From Lachnospiraceae bacterium (GTDB lineage Bacteria; Bacillota; Clostridia; Lachnospirales; Lachnospiraceae), in contig JAFQOE010000020.1 in assembly GCA_017395635.1 (NCBI GenBank), forward strand, positions 1-64,000: a stretch of DNA of 64,000 nt. Direction: 5' to 3'. Positions 15,604-24,155 of this stretch are shown here, piece by piece (the stretch's first letter is position 1; each line of letters begins with the position of its first letter). The notes under the pieces are model-generated. The model worked only from the letters and a program-made list of their open reading frames with translations. It did no database searches and had not been told where the DNA came from. Both the position numbers and the translations under genes were made by a program.

Positions 15604-16821
15604 ATGTTGACATTAGAGAAGTTTGAGGAAGCGTATAATACAGTCCAGAAAGTTGTTAATCAAACAAAGTTGATTTACAGTGATTTCTTCAGCGCACAGA
15701 GTGGCAATAAGGTTTATTTAAAACCTGAAAACCTGCAAGTTACCGGTGCGTACAAGATTCGTGGTGCATATTATAAGATTTCTACTTTGACAGAAGAAGA
15801 AAGAAGCAGGGGATTAATTACTGCCTCTGCGGGTAACCACGCACAGGGTGTTGCATTTGCAGCAAAAGCATATGGTGTAAAAGCTACTATTGTTATGCCA
15901 ACTACAACTCCATTAATCAAGGTAAATCGTACGAAATCCTATGGTGCAGATGTTATTTTATATGGTGATGTGTATGATGAGTCTTGTCAATATGCGTTGG
16001 AGTTAGCAGAGGATAAGGGACTAACATTTATCCATCCATTTGATGACTTAGACGTTGCTTGTGGACAGGGTTCGATTGCAATGGAAATTATCAAAGAACT
16101 TCCAACGGTTGACTATATTTTAGTACCAATTGGTGGTGGTGGATTAGCTACCGGTGTTTCTACATTGGCAAAAATGTTGAATCCGAACATTAAGGTGATT
16201 GGTGTGGAACCAGCCGGAGCAGCTTGTATGGAAGCATCATTTAAGAACAATAAAGTTACTACGTTGCCAATAGTGGATACGATTGCAGACGGTACCGCGG
16301 TTAAGACACCGGGAACCAATATTTTCCCATATATTAAGGAAAATTTGGATGATATTATTACGGTAGAAGACAGTGAATTGATTGTTGCATTTTTGGATAT
16401 GTTGGAGAACCACAAGATGTTGGTTGAAAATTCAGGATTACTTACAGCAGCAGCGGTTAAGAAGTTGCCGTTTAAGGATAAAAAGGTAGTTAGTATCTTG
16501 AGCGGTGGTAACATGGATGTTATAACATTTGCATCTGTTGTTCAACATGGTTTAATTGCCAGAAGCAGAATCTTTACGGTTTCTGTATTATTACCGGATA
16601 AACCGGGCGAACTTATGAATGTCAGCTCTATAATTGCTGAGATGCAGGGTAATATTATCAAGTTGGAGCATAACCAGTTTGTGAACTTAAACCGTAATGC
16701 AGCAGTGGAATTGATTATTACCATGGAAGCATTTGGTCTGGAACATAAGGAACAGATTATTCATGTACTTGCTGAGAAGGGTTATCGTCCGATAGAGAAA
16801 AAGGCAAAGAGTATCTATTAG
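15604..16821 (+). CDS. ilvA: threonine ammonia-lyase with ACT domain
   Basis: PLP enzyme that deaminates threonine to 2-oxobutanoate, the first step to isoleucine or a catabolic route to propionate. The 405 residues include the PLP lysine motif GAYKIRGAY near residue 55, the phosphate-binding glycine loop PIGGGGLATG near 178, SILSGGNMD near 300, and a C-terminal ACT domain from about 325 (FTVSVLLPDKPGELMNVSSII). The medium length with one ACT domain is the form common in Clostridia, where it can be either biosynthetic or catabolic. AGGAGG sits at 15590-15595. No ilv cluster surrounds it, so its direction of use is not shown. Confidence 0.93.
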   Translation: MLTLEKFEEAYNTVQKVVNQTKLIYSDFFSAQSGNKVYLKPENLQVTGAYKIRGAYYKISTLTEEERSRGLITASAGNHAQGVAFAAKAYGVKATIVMPTTTPLIKVNRTKSYGADVILYGDVYDESCQYALELAEDKGLTFIHPFDDLDVACGQGSIAMEIIKELPTVDYILVPIGGGGLATGVSTLAKMLNPNIKVIGVEPAGAACMEASFKNNKVTTLPIVDTIADGTAVKTPGTNIFPYIKENLDDIITVEDSELIVAFLDMLENHKMLVENSGLLTAAAVKKLPFKDKKVVSILSGGNMDVITFASVVQHGLIARSRIFTVSVLLPDKPGELMNVSSIIAEMQGNIIKLEHNQFVNLNRNAAVELIITMEAFGLEHKEQIIHVLAEKGYRPIEKKAKSIY

Positions 16822-16849
16822 ATATCATATAAAAGGAGAGTATCGTGTT

Positions 16850-18001
16850 ATGACAGGACAGAAACGTACGACAGCGATGAATGAAATTGGTGTTGCTGTA
16901 GATGTTGGTTCTACCACCATTGGAGTGTGTTGTGTGGATTTGATTCATAAGACAGAGATACTCTCTTTTTCTTTTGCAAATCCGCAGTATATTTATGGTG
17001 CAGATGTGGTAACAAGAATCAAATATTGCTTGGATAATAAGGGCAATGCAAAAAAAATGAAGGCGTTAGTAGAAAATGTGTTGCAAGAGAAGCTAATGGA
17101 GAAACTTGGAGTGGATTATCGGTATATTCGTAGAATTGCGTATAGTGGAAATACGGTAATGTTACATATTCTGAGAGGATTATCTGTAGAAGGTTTAGCA
17201 TATGCTCCATTTGAACCAATAGATGTTGCCTATTATGAGAGTAAGGGGTTCCTTTGTGAACATAACAAGGTTTTAGAAAGAAACGATTGTGAGGTTATAT
17301 ATAACTATCTCCCGGGATTTTCTGCCTTTGTAGGTGCAGATATTCTAGTAGGTGCAGAGTATTTGCAGATCGGAAAAACGGAAGGTTATGAATTGTTGAT
17401 TGATTTGGGAACTAATGGAGAATTGCTATTGTTAAATAAAGAACGTGGTTTTGCGACTTCTACCGCCTGTGGACCTGTGTTTGACTATGTGATAAGTGGT
17501 GCAAAGTATGGAAGTGAATCCATAAAGGTGATTGCAAACTGTGTGAAAAGAGGTTTAATTGACAAGACAGGAAAACTAGTGGATACATTCTTTGAAACAG
17601 GAATTTCGCTTGATAGGAATTTCACTATTAAACAAGAAAACATACGGAATTTGCAACTCGCAAAAGGAGCTATTTATGCTGGAATTGAATGTTTGTTAAA
17701 GAAAGCTGGTATTACTGCACAGGATGTTGCAAAGGTATATATTAGTGGTGGACTTGGCTTTTACATGGATAAACGAGATGCATTTACCCTGAAAATATTA
17801 CCGAAGGAATTTGATAATAAGATTATCATTTCGGGTAATACTTCTTTGGAGGGGGCAAAGAGATTTCTGTTAAGTGATAGTGAAAAAAGAGTAGAAATTC
17901 TTAAAATGTGGGAGAATATACGTAAGTGTACAAAAAGCTTCGAATTAGCAACTTGTGAAAGGTTTCAGGAAATATACTTGAATTCTTTAGATTTTATATA
18001 A
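16850..18001 (+). CDS. RACo-like ASKHA-family ATPase without ferredoxin domain
   Basis: A 383-residue protein matching the C-terminal part of RACo, the reductive activator of corrinoid proteins (DUF4445/ASKHA fold). Visible motifs are the nucleotide-binding start VAVDVGSTTIGVCCVDL, the RACo-type IAYSGNTVMLHILRGL, the second phosphate motif LLIDLGTNGELLLL, TACGPVFDYVISGAK and VYISGGLGFYMD. Canonical RACo has an N-terminal [2Fe-2S] domain of about 100 residues; here no CxxxxCxxC cluster is present, so it cannot donate electrons by itself. It starts 28 bases after ilvA, without a terminator between them. No corrinoid protein or methyltransferase is nearby. The family is well supported; the activity is unknown. 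Confidence 0.75.
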   Translation: MTGQKRTTAMNEIGVAVDVGSTTIGVCCVDLIHKTEILSFSFANPQYIYGADVVTRIKYCLDNKGNAKKMKALVENVLQEKLMEKLGVDYRYIRRIAYSGNTVMLHILRGLSVEGLAYAPFEPIDVAYYESKGFLCEHNKVLERNDCEVIYNYLPGFSAFVGADILVGAEYLQIGKTEGYELLIDLGTNGELLLLNKERGFATSTACGPVFDYVISGAKYGSESIKVIANCVKRGLIDKTGKLVDTFFETGISLDRNFTIKQENIRNLQLAKGAIYAGIECLLKKAGITAQDVAKVYISGGLGFYMDKRDAFTLKILPKEFDNKIIISGNTSLEGAKRFLLSDSEKRVEILKMWENIRKCTKSFELATCERFQEIYLNSLDFI

Positions 18002-18035
18002 CGTATTTGTTTGGATTTTATTAAAACTATAGACA

Positions 18036-18064
18036 TTGCGATTTTCAGAAGTTTTGTATATAAT
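18036..18064 (+). promoter_or_regulatory. promoter of the MNT-HEPN pair
   Basis: TTGCGA at 18036-18041, 17-base spacer, TATAAT at 18059-18064, only 27 bases before the MNT start. It gives the pair its own transcript. Confidence 0.7.
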
Positions 18065-18090
18065 AGTTACATCTTGGGGAGGGGTTGTAT

Positions 18091-18504
18091 ATGACATTTT
18101 ATGATTATAAAGTGAATAGTACAAAGCGTACTTGGAAATTTAATAAAATCGTATCAGATAATGTTATGAATATCGAGTATATACATCCACTGAAACAAAA
18201 AATAATTGTAGATATTGTAAAAAGTGCAAAAGAAAACATAGGAATAAAATCTATTCGTGTATTTGGAAGTGCAATTACAAGCGAATGCGATTTTGAGAGT
18301 GATTTAGATTTATGCATTGATTGGAACTTTGATTGTTATGATGATGAGGGTGTCTTAGTTCCTGAAACTGTTTCCTTTATGCACAATATATCCATGATAA
18401 CAAAGGGGAAATGTGATGTGGTACATTTGCAGTACTTGGCAGGAACTATTGTAGAACAAGATGCTAGAGAAGGGGTTGTTGTATATGTGTATGATGGTCA
18501 ATAG
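18091..18504 (+). CDS. MNT-type nucleotidyltransferase (putative antitoxin of MNT-HEPN pair)
   Basis: A 137-residue minimal nucleotidyltransferase. It has the diagnostic G59-S60 followed by exactly ten residues and D71-L-D73 (GSX10DXD), and a possible third carboxylate D109 in KCDVVHL. In MNT-HEPN toxin-antitoxin systems such as MntA-HepT, the MNT protein adds AMP to the HEPN RNase and silences it. GGGAGGGG at 18077-18084 supports ATG 18091. Its 3' end overlaps the HEPN start by 20 bases, so the two are translationally coupled. The N-terminal 30 residues are not part of the core fold. Role as antitoxin is inferred from gene pairing. Confidence 0.82.
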   Translation: MTFYDYKVNSTKRTWKFNKIVSDNVMNIEYIHPLKQKIIVDIVKSAKENIGIKSIRVFGSAITSECDFESDLDLCIDWNFDCYDDEGVLVPETVSFMHNISMITKGKCDVVHLQYLAGTIVEQDAREGVVVYVYDGQ

Positions 18505-18889
18505 AAGTCGCGTTTCGATAAAAAAATCGAAAGATGCTTTAGAAACATTTGAAATATGTAATGGAGAAGAATGGTTAGATAGTGCTTGCTTTGATGCACA
18601 GCAGGCAATTGAATTTCTTTTAAAGGGTATTCTTTTGGAATATGGTATTGTGTTTGAAAAAACGCATGATGTGAATTATCTTGTATCATTGTTAGACGAT
18701 ACAGATTTTCAGTTTGAAAAACATAATGATTTAATAATGTTATCTTCTACCATTACGTCGTGGGAAGAAGGTAGCAGGTACGGAAAAGGAATTCGAACAT
18801 CTGTTAATACAGTTAGACGTATTCATAATATATACGAAGATATTTTAAAAGCTTTTTTAGAAGTTCAAGAAAAAAATCAACAAAGCTAA
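18485..18889 (+). CDS. HEPN domain protein (putative toxin of MNT-HEPN pair)
   Basis: An all-helical protein of about 134 residues. The segment DSACFDAQQAIEFLLKGILL followed by KTHDVNYLVSLLDD is the HEPN (PF05168) pattern, in which the domain pairs with an MNT partner. The classic HepT RX4-6H RNase motif is not obvious: the C-terminal RRIHNIYEDIL has R-R-I-H, so RNase activity cannot be claimed. Several starts are possible (18461, 18485, 18491, 18494); AGAAGGGG at 18467-18474 best fits 18485 or 18491. It overlaps the MNT gene and is followed by a strong terminator. HEPN-MNT pairs act as toxin-antitoxin or phage-defence modules in other bacteria. Confidence 0.78.
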   Translation: MCMMVNRSRVSIKKSKDALETFEICNGEEWLDSACFDAQQAIEFLLKGILLEYGIVFEKTHDVNYLVSLLDDTDFQFEKHNDLIMLSSTITSWEEGSRYGKGIRTSVNTVRRIHNIYEDILKAFLEVQEKNQQS

Positions 18890-18900
18890 AACAGTTAGAT

Positions 18901-18930
18901 AAAGAGTAGTGTGAAACTACTCTTTCTTCT
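18901..18930 (+). terminator. terminator after MNT-HEPN
   Basis: AGAGTAGT (18903-18910) pairs with ACTACTCT (18916-18923), with flanking AA/TT and a T-rich tail TTCTTCTCTT. Confidence 0.8.
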
Positions 18931-18944
18931 CTTATGGAGGAAAT

Positions 18945-20804
18945 ATGAACATACCAAGACAGTTTTATGGGATGAATTACATATCGAGATTATTTTCTAA
19001 TTTTCAGGATGATGAAGTGGCAGATTGTCCGAAGCTTTGTTTTAGTGAGATTTGTGATATAACAGAAGTGCCATTGACAAAGAAAGATACATTTGAATTA
19101 GGACTGTCTGCGGCAGAACTTTCTAAAATGTTACGCAAGTTAGTGATGACACGTTCTTGTTGTCTGGATGGTTTGGGAATTGTCAAAGGTGAAAACCTGA
19201 TATGTTCCGGTTATCAGCCACCATATTCTATGGAAAATCCTCATATTACCAATTCTACCTGTAAGACAATTACAGCGATTGCCGTGATGTTTGCAGTATC
19301 GGAAGGTTTGTTAGGGGTAGAGGATACTGTGTTATCTTTTTATCCGGAATACGATACAATGTTGACTTCTAAGTACGTCAAGCAAATGACGGTTGAACAT
19401 TTATTAACTATGACATCTGGTACAAAATGTACGGAAATTACAGCCATGGTGGAAGAAGATTGGGTGAAGGCATTTTTGCTCACGGATTGTCAGTCGGAGC
19501 CGGGGACGCAGTTTATTTATAATAGTATGAATACTTATATGTTATCTGCAATTCTTACAAAGATTACAGAAATGAGTTTGTTAGAATATCTCAGACCCCG
19601 CTTGTTTGAACCACTTGGGATTAATAATCTCTCGTGGGAACTCTGCCCTAAAGGAATTGAACGCGGCGGATGGGGATTGCATTTATCGATAGATGGCATG
19701 CTAAAGATTGGACTGTTTTTAGCAAATAATGGTAAGTATAACGACAGACAATTGATTGATTCTTCTTATATTTGCAAAATGAAAGAAGTGAAAGTGGAAC
19801 AGGATACAGATGCGTTGGCTACCGGGTATGGATATCAATTGTGGCATTTACCAAATGGTTTTTATATGCTTAGTGGAATGTATGGTCAGCATGTTGTGAT
19901 TGATGATAATCACAAATTAGTGATTGCTACGAATGCACATAATGACAAAATGTTTCCGGACTCTCGATTTACCAGAATTATATTAGGTTGTATGAATAGC
20001 GAGGGACTATATAGACCGGATGTGAAAAGAAAAGAAAAAGTTTTATATAAAAAGTTTACGCAGGAATTTCAGGCGTTTTGTAATGGTTGGAAATTGCCAA
20101 AACCAACAAAGGAATTACCATTTGCATTATATTGCAAGAATCAGGAAAAATGTATTATGCAAGAAATTTCACAATTGCAAAAAATTTGTGTGGATTTCAA
20201 TAAAAAAAGACTGCATATTGAGGAGACTACTTTTAAGTTATTTCCTTATATGATGAGAGGAATGTATCAGTTTCCACCATTTGCAGTGACGGATATTGTA
20301 TTTAAGACTTCCGAACAATCGATTGAAATGTGCTTTGTGAAAGAACGTACCAGAAAAGAGCGTAGAGATATCAGAAATAACAAAAAAGAAATAAAAGCGC
20401 TCTCTGATAATAGACGAAGTGGGTTGCAAGAAAAAATAATTGTGAAAGCAGGCTATGCCCGGTACTATAATCAAACGCTTTCTGTTGGTTCAAATAGTAT
20501 TCAAATGGCTGCGAAAGTATATCTTTCAAAGGACGAAGATGATAATACAGTAATACAGTTGCATATGGTATTTCCCGCTACCGGATTTAGTAGAAAGATT
20601 AAGTTTTTCCTGTTAGAAGACAGAATATCGATTGAATGTATGGAATATCCGGACATGAAGGCAATTGTGGGGCAGGTAGTATATGGTGAAACTACTCTTG
20701 CCGGTAATAATATTGATTTGACCGGAAAATTACCGGAGAGTTTGCGAGTTTTTCTGGATCATAAGGTTGAACCGAGGGTGAATGGAACATGGATGTCAAT
20801 TTAA
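18945..20804 (+). CDS. serine beta-lactamase-like hydrolase with unknown C-terminal domain
   Basis: A 619-residue protein. Residues about 55-350 belong to the beta-lactamase/transpeptidase-like (PF00144, class C) family: S104-T-C-K107 is the SxxK catalytic motif, YNSMN around residue 195 is the Y-x-(N/S) motif, and SGMYGQHVVI near 310 stands in the KTG/HxG position. The ~270-residue remainder, including a basic stretch (ERTRKERRDIRNNKKEIKA), is not recognised. No signal peptide is seen, so it is probably cytoplasmic and an esterase or peptidase rather than an antibiotic-degrading enzyme. GGAGG lies at 18936-18940. It sits between a terminator and the next gene's own promoter, so it is likely monocistronic. 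Confidence 0.8.
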   Translation: MNIPRQFYGMNYISRLFSNFQDDEVADCPKLCFSEICDITEVPLTKKDTFELGLSAAELSKMLRKLVMTRSCCLDGLGIVKGENLICSGYQPPYSMENPHITNSTCKTITAIAVMFAVSEGLLGVEDTVLSFYPEYDTMLTSKYVKQMTVEHLLTMTSGTKCTEITAMVEEDWVKAFLLTDCQSEPGTQFIYNSMNTYMLSAILTKITEMSLLEYLRPRLFEPLGINNLSWELCPKGIERGGWGLHLSIDGMLKIGLFLANNGKYNDRQLIDSSYICKMKEVKVEQDTDALATGYGYQLWHLPNGFYMLSGMYGQHVVIDDNHKLVIATNAHNDKMFPDSRFTRIILGCMNSEGLYRPDVKRKEKVLYKKFTQEFQAFCNGWKLPKPTKELPFALYCKNQEKCIMQEISQLQKICVDFNKKRLHIEETTFKLFPYMMRGMYQFPPFAVTDIVFKTSEQSIEMCFVKERTRKERRDIRNNKKEIKALSDNRRSGLQEKIIVKAGYARYYNQTLSVGSNSIQMAAKVYLSKDEDDNTVIQLHMVFPATGFSRKIKFFLLEDRISIECMEYPDMKAIVGQVVYGETTLAGNNIDLTGKLPESLRVFLDHKVEPRVNGTWMSI

Positions 20805-20861
20805 CTATATTTGTTTTTTGTGTGTTATAATTTTTTGGTACATTATTTCTGAGCATTATAG

Positions 20862-20891
20862 TTGAAACAAATCTATGAGATGTGATATACT
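20862..20891 (+). promoter_or_regulatory. promoter of walJ-like gene
   Basis: TTGAAA at 20862-20867, 18-base spacer, TATACT at 20886-20891. Confidence 0.7.
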
Positions 20892-20928
20892 TACCTAGTT
20901 TAAATCTAGATGATACTTGAGGATAAAG

Positions 20929-21726
20929 ATGAGAATTTGTAGTTTGTACAGTGGTAGTAGTGGTAATTGCATATATGTTGGTTCGAATAATACACATGTA
21001 TTGATTGATATTGGTGTGAGCATGAAAAAGGTGGTTGCTGCACTTCAGGAGATAGATGTCAAACCAGAGGAATTAGATGCAATTCTAATTACACACGAGC
21101 ATTCTGATCATATTGGAGGATTAGGAGTATTTCTTCGAAAATATGGGATTCCGGTATATAGTACCAGCAAGACATTAGAAGCAGTCAGCCGGTATAAGAA
21201 TCTTGGAAAAGTGGATATGGGATTGTTTCATGGTGTGGAACCGGAACAATCATTTGTAATGAAGGATTTATATATTAAGCCGATTAGTACGTGGCATGAT
21301 GCGGCAGATCCTGTTTGTTATACAGTATCGGATGATAACCATAAAATATCCATAGCAACAGATCTTGGAGATTATGATGAACATATTGTGAACGAATTGT
21401 CAGGAGCAGATGCTTTGCTGATTGAAGCAAATCATGATATTCGGATGTTGGAAGTTGGTCCGTATCCATACCATTTGAAACAACGTATTCTTGGTAAAAG
21501 AGGGCATTTATCCAATGAGCGTGGTGGCCAATTGGTCAGAGAATTATTAAATGACCATATCAAAGGAATCTATCTTGGACACTTAAGTAAAGAAAATAAC
21601 TATCCGGAGCTTGCGTATGAAGCTGTGAAAGCAGAATTGTATGGTAATCCCTATAGCAATGATTTTCGAGATTTTAATATGATGGTTGCTGAACGGGAAC
21701 AGCGTTCGGAGGTGATAGAATGCTAG
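20929..21726 (+). CDS. WalJ/YycJ-like metallo-beta-lactamase-fold hydrolase
   Basis: A 265-residue MBL-fold protein with the metal-binding motif THEHSDHIGG near residue 58, the further ligand ATDLGDYD near 143, and GHLSNERGG and LGHLSKENN toward the C-terminus. The opening SLYSGSSGNCIYVG is typical of the YycJ/WalJ family, which in Bacillus is associated with the WalRK system and is proposed to act on DNA (5'-3' exonuclease). No walRK genes lie nearby here. GAGGA at 20919-20923 supports ATG 20929 over the in-frame TTG at 20917. The stop codon overlaps a possible small reading frame. Confidence 0.87.
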   Translation: MRICSLYSGSSGNCIYVGSNNTHVLIDIGVSMKKVVAALQEIDVKPEELDAILITHEHSDHIGGLGVFLRKYGIPVYSTSKTLEAVSRYKNLGKVDMGLFHGVEPEQSFVMKDLYIKPISTWHDAADPVCYTVSDDNHKISIATDLGDYDEHIVNELSGADALLIEANHDIRMLEVGPYPYHLKQRILGKRGHLSNERGGQLVRELLNDHIKGIYLGHLSKENNYPELAYEAVKAELYGNPYSNDFRDFNMMVAEREQRSEVIEC

Positions 21727-21836
21727 ATGAATCAGGCGATTTTCCTAATCAGTTGGATTTTTATGATGGATTTATTGTTACAATAGTCAGAATTGTATGG
21801 TTTGTTAAAGAACTTATCCATATGTATAATATGTAG
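21720..21836 (+). CDS. possible 38-residue membrane microprotein
   Basis: The ATG at 21720 overlaps the upstream stop (ATGCTAG arrangement) and is preceded by GGAGGTG at 21709-21715, a strong Shine-Dalgarno at correct spacing. The product begins MLDESGDFPNQLDFYDG and then has a hydrophobic stretch, GFIVTIVRIVWFVKELI. Coupling to the WalJ-like gene is therefore likely if it is translated. Against it: the 3' part coincides with a consensus promoter for the next gene, and I recognise no family. It may be a chance frame. Confidence 0.35.
   Translation: MLDESGDFPNQLDFYDGFIVTIVRIVWFVKELIHMYNM
21802..21830 (+). promoter_or_regulatory. promoter of the ACT-domain/UPF0210 pair
   Basis: TTGTTA at 21802-21807, 17-base spacer, TATAAT at 21825-21830. 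Start near 21838 leaves a short leader with AAGGAG before ATG 21855. Confidence 0.8.
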
Positions 21837-21854
21837 AAAAAGGAGATTTTTATA

Positions 21855-22127
21855 ATGAAAAAAACAGTAATTTCAGTAGTAGGTAAGGACAAAGTTGGTA
21901 TTATCTTTCAGGTATGTAAGTATCTTGCAGGTAACCAGATTAATATCTTAGATATTGCACAGACCATTGTTGAGGATTGGTTTAACATGATTATGATTGT
22001 TAATATTGAGAATTCGAATAAGGATTTCGCAACCATCGCTTCTGAATTAAAGCAAATTGGTGATGAGATCAATGTGAATATTACATTACAACAGGACGAA
22101 ATCTTTAATATGATGCACAGACTATAA
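21855..22127 (+). CDS. ACT domain-containing protein (UPF0237 family)
   Basis: A 90-residue protein that is essentially one ACT domain: VISVVGKDKVGIIFQVCKYL followed by NINILDIAQTI-like and NMIMIVNIENS strands. It is the full length of the UPF0237 family. ACT domains bind amino acids or other small ligands. It is always found next to a UPF0210/DUF711 protein, as here 90 bases downstream, which suggests the ACT protein senses a ligand or forms a complex for that partner. AAGGAG precedes the start. The biochemical role of the pair is not established. Confidence 0.92.
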   Translation: MKKTVISVVGKDKVGIIFQVCKYLAGNQINILDIAQTIVEDWFNMIMIVNIENSNKDFATIASELKQIGDEINVNITLQQDEIFNMMHRL

Positions 22128-22217
22128 AAGTATATATTGTGAAGCGTTAACAATGGAATGATTGGTTAATAGACAATAAGATTTCAGTAAAATATTATAG
22201 TTGAAGAGGATAAGTAT

Positions 22218-23582
22218 ATGATTAATATTAATGAGGTTATGGAAACCAATGCGATGATTCGTGAGGAAAACTTGGATGTTCGTACAATCACAATGGGTAT
22301 TTCTTTGTTGGATTGTATTACAGATGATTTGAAGACGACTTGTGATAAGGTGTATAACAAGATTACCACGTCTGCTAAAGATTTGGTTAAAGTTGGTAAA
22401 GAGTTAGAGATGGAATTTGGTATTCCGATTGTGAACAAGAGAATTTCTTTAACTCCGATTGCGATGATTGGTAGTGCTTGTTGTAAGTCTAGTGCAGATT
22501 ACGTTGAGATTGCGAAGACTTTGGATGAGGCAGCTAAAACAGTTGGTGTTAATTTTATTGGTGGATATTCTGCTTTGGTTTCAAAGGGTATGACTCAATA
22601 TGATGAGATGTTAATTCGTTCCATTCCGGAAGCATTAAATGTTACTCAGTATGTATGTAGTAGTGTGAATGTTGGTTCTACAAAGACCGGTATTAACATG
22701 GATGCAGTAAAGTTGATTGGTGAGATTGTTAAGGAAAGTGCGGAGCTTACGGCGGATAGAGATTGTATTGGACCTGCTAAGTTTGTAGTATTTTGTAATG
22801 CTCCGGATGATAATCCATTTATGGCTGGTGCGTTTCATGGTGTGACAGAGGCAGATCGTATTATTAATGTCGGCGTTTCTGGCCCTGGTGTTGTAAAACG
22901 TGCTTTGGAAGCAGTACGAGGAGAGAACTTCGAGGTTCTTTGTGAGACAATCAAAAAGACTGCATTTAAGGTGACTCGTGTTGGTCAGCTTGTTGCAAAG
23001 GAAGCGTCTAAGAGACTTGGTGTTCCATTTGGTATTATTGATTTATCCCTTGCACCAACTCCAGCGGTTGGAGACAGTGTTGGTGAGATTTTGGAAGAGA
23101 TTGGTTTAGAGTATGCAGGTGCACCGGGTACAACAGCAGCCCTTGCATTGTTAAATGATCAGGTTAAGAAGGGTGGCGTTATGGCATCTTCTTATGTAGG
23201 TGGTTTGAGCGGTGCATTTATTCCGGTTTCAGAGGACCAGAGAATGATTGATGCAGCAAGTTGTGGTGCTCTTACTTTAGAAAAGCTTGAAGCTATGACC
23301 TGTGTATGTTCTGTAGGTCTTGATATGATTGCAATTCCTGGTGATACAAAGGCAACTACTATTTCCGGTATTATTGCGGATGAAATGGCAATTGGTATGG
23401 TGAACCAGAAGACAACAGCAGTTCGTATTATTCCTGCAGTTGGTAAGAAAGCAGGAGAGGTTCTTAACTTTGGCGGATTGCTTGGATATGCACCAATTAT
23501 GAAGGTGAATGAATATAGCTGTGATGCATTTATTAACCGTGGTGGTCGTATTCCTGCACCAATTCATAGCTTTAAGAATTAA
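22218..23582 (+). CDS. PFL family protein (UPF0210/DUF711)
   Basis: A 454-residue cytoplasmic protein of the UPF0210 family, related in fold to the pyruvate formate-lyase superfamily but lacking a demonstrated glycyl-radical activity. Recognisable conserved blocks are [14 protein letters not shown] near residue 20, [13 protein letters not shown] near 115, [15 protein letters not shown] near 215 and [18 protein letters not shown] near 278. It follows the UPF0237 ACT-domain gene with the RBS GAGGATAAG before ATG 22218. The family is certain but its reaction is not. The gene ends at a clear terminator. Confidence 0.93.
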   Translation: MININEVMETNAMIREENLDVRTITMGISLLDCITDDLKTTCDKVYNKITTSAKDLVKVGKELEMEFGIPIVNKRISLTPIAMIGSACCKSSADYVEIAKTLDEAAKTVGVNFIGGYSALVSKGMTQYDEMLIRSIPEALNVTQYVCSSVNVGSTKTGINMDAVKLIGEIVKESAELTADRDCIGPAKFVVFCNAPDDNPFMAGAFHGVTEADRIINVGVSGPGVVKRALEAVRGENFEVLCETIKKTAFKVTRVGQLVAKEASKRLGVPFGIIDLSLAPTPAVGDSVGEILEEIGLEYAGAPGTTAALALLNDQVKKGGVMASSYVGGLSGAFIPVSEDQRMIDAASCGALTLEKLEAMTCVCSVGLDMIAIPGDTKATTISGIIADEMAIGMVNQKTTAVRIIPAVGKKAGEVLNFGGLLGYAPIMKVNEYSCDAFINRGGRIPAPIHSFKN

Positions 23583-23609
23583 TTAGAGATTACATAAAGT
23601 TGAATGAAG

Positions 23610-23636
23610 ACCTGTGACGTATGTCGCAGGTTTTTA
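23610..23636 (+). terminator. terminator after UPF0210 gene
   Basis: ACCTGTGAC (23610-23618) pairs with GTCGCAGGT (23623-23631, one G.U), followed by TTTTAT. Confidence 0.85.
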
Positions 23637-23763
23637 TTTCTTTATATTGAGTAAAGAAAGGCTATTATTTAGAAAGTGTACTTTCATATAAACAACTCAT
23701 AAATGATTTTGCTGATTCATATAATGGAGAAACGGTGATATACAGCAAAAGGGGTTGGTAAAT

Positions 23764-24153
23764 ATGAATGAAATATATGCGGAAGTAAGAGAACATCTGC
23801 GACAGCAGCATGCGATGAATACAGAGGAAATTTACGGAAAAAAGGTAGACAATTTCAGTAATTATAGGTATTATGGGAATGATAGTGTCAAAAAAGAGAA
23901 GACAAGTTCCTCTGTTTTAGTAATTGTATTTAAGTCTTGCTGTTTTCTTGCTTGTGTAATGGTATTTTCCTTTTACATTTATGGAGGACAGGATGTGAAA
24001 AAAGGTGCCAGTATGGCATGGGATGAATTAAAAGAACAGATTGTTCAGATGGAGAATGAGAAACCAGCGGTGAAACAGGCAATGAGCTATGTGCGCAAGG
24101 CTCATGATGAAATAGAGGATTTTACAAAGACATATATGAATGTAGGAGATTAA
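23764..24153 (+). CDS. uncharacterised single-pass membrane protein
   Basis: Not recognised. The 129-residue product has a charged N-terminal half (MNEIYAEVREHLRQQHAMNT), one transmembrane helix at about residues 50-72 (SVLVIVFKSCCFLACVMVFSF), and an external helical tail of about 55 residues (QDVKKGASMAWDELKEQ...). AAAGGGG precedes ATG 23764; an upstream in-frame TTG at 23755 lacks spacing. It ends 2 bases before the TIGR03960 radical SAM gene, so the two are co-transcribed and probably coupled. A link to the radical SAM pair or to the cell envelope is possible but unproven. Confidence 0.65.
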   Translation: MNEIYAEVREHLRQQHAMNTEEIYGKKVDNFSNYRYYGNDSVKKEKTSSSVLVIVFKSCCFLACVMVFSFYIYGGQDVKKGASMAWDELKEQIVQMENEKPAVKQAMSYVRKAHDEIEDFTKTYMNVGD

Positions 24154-24155
24154 TT

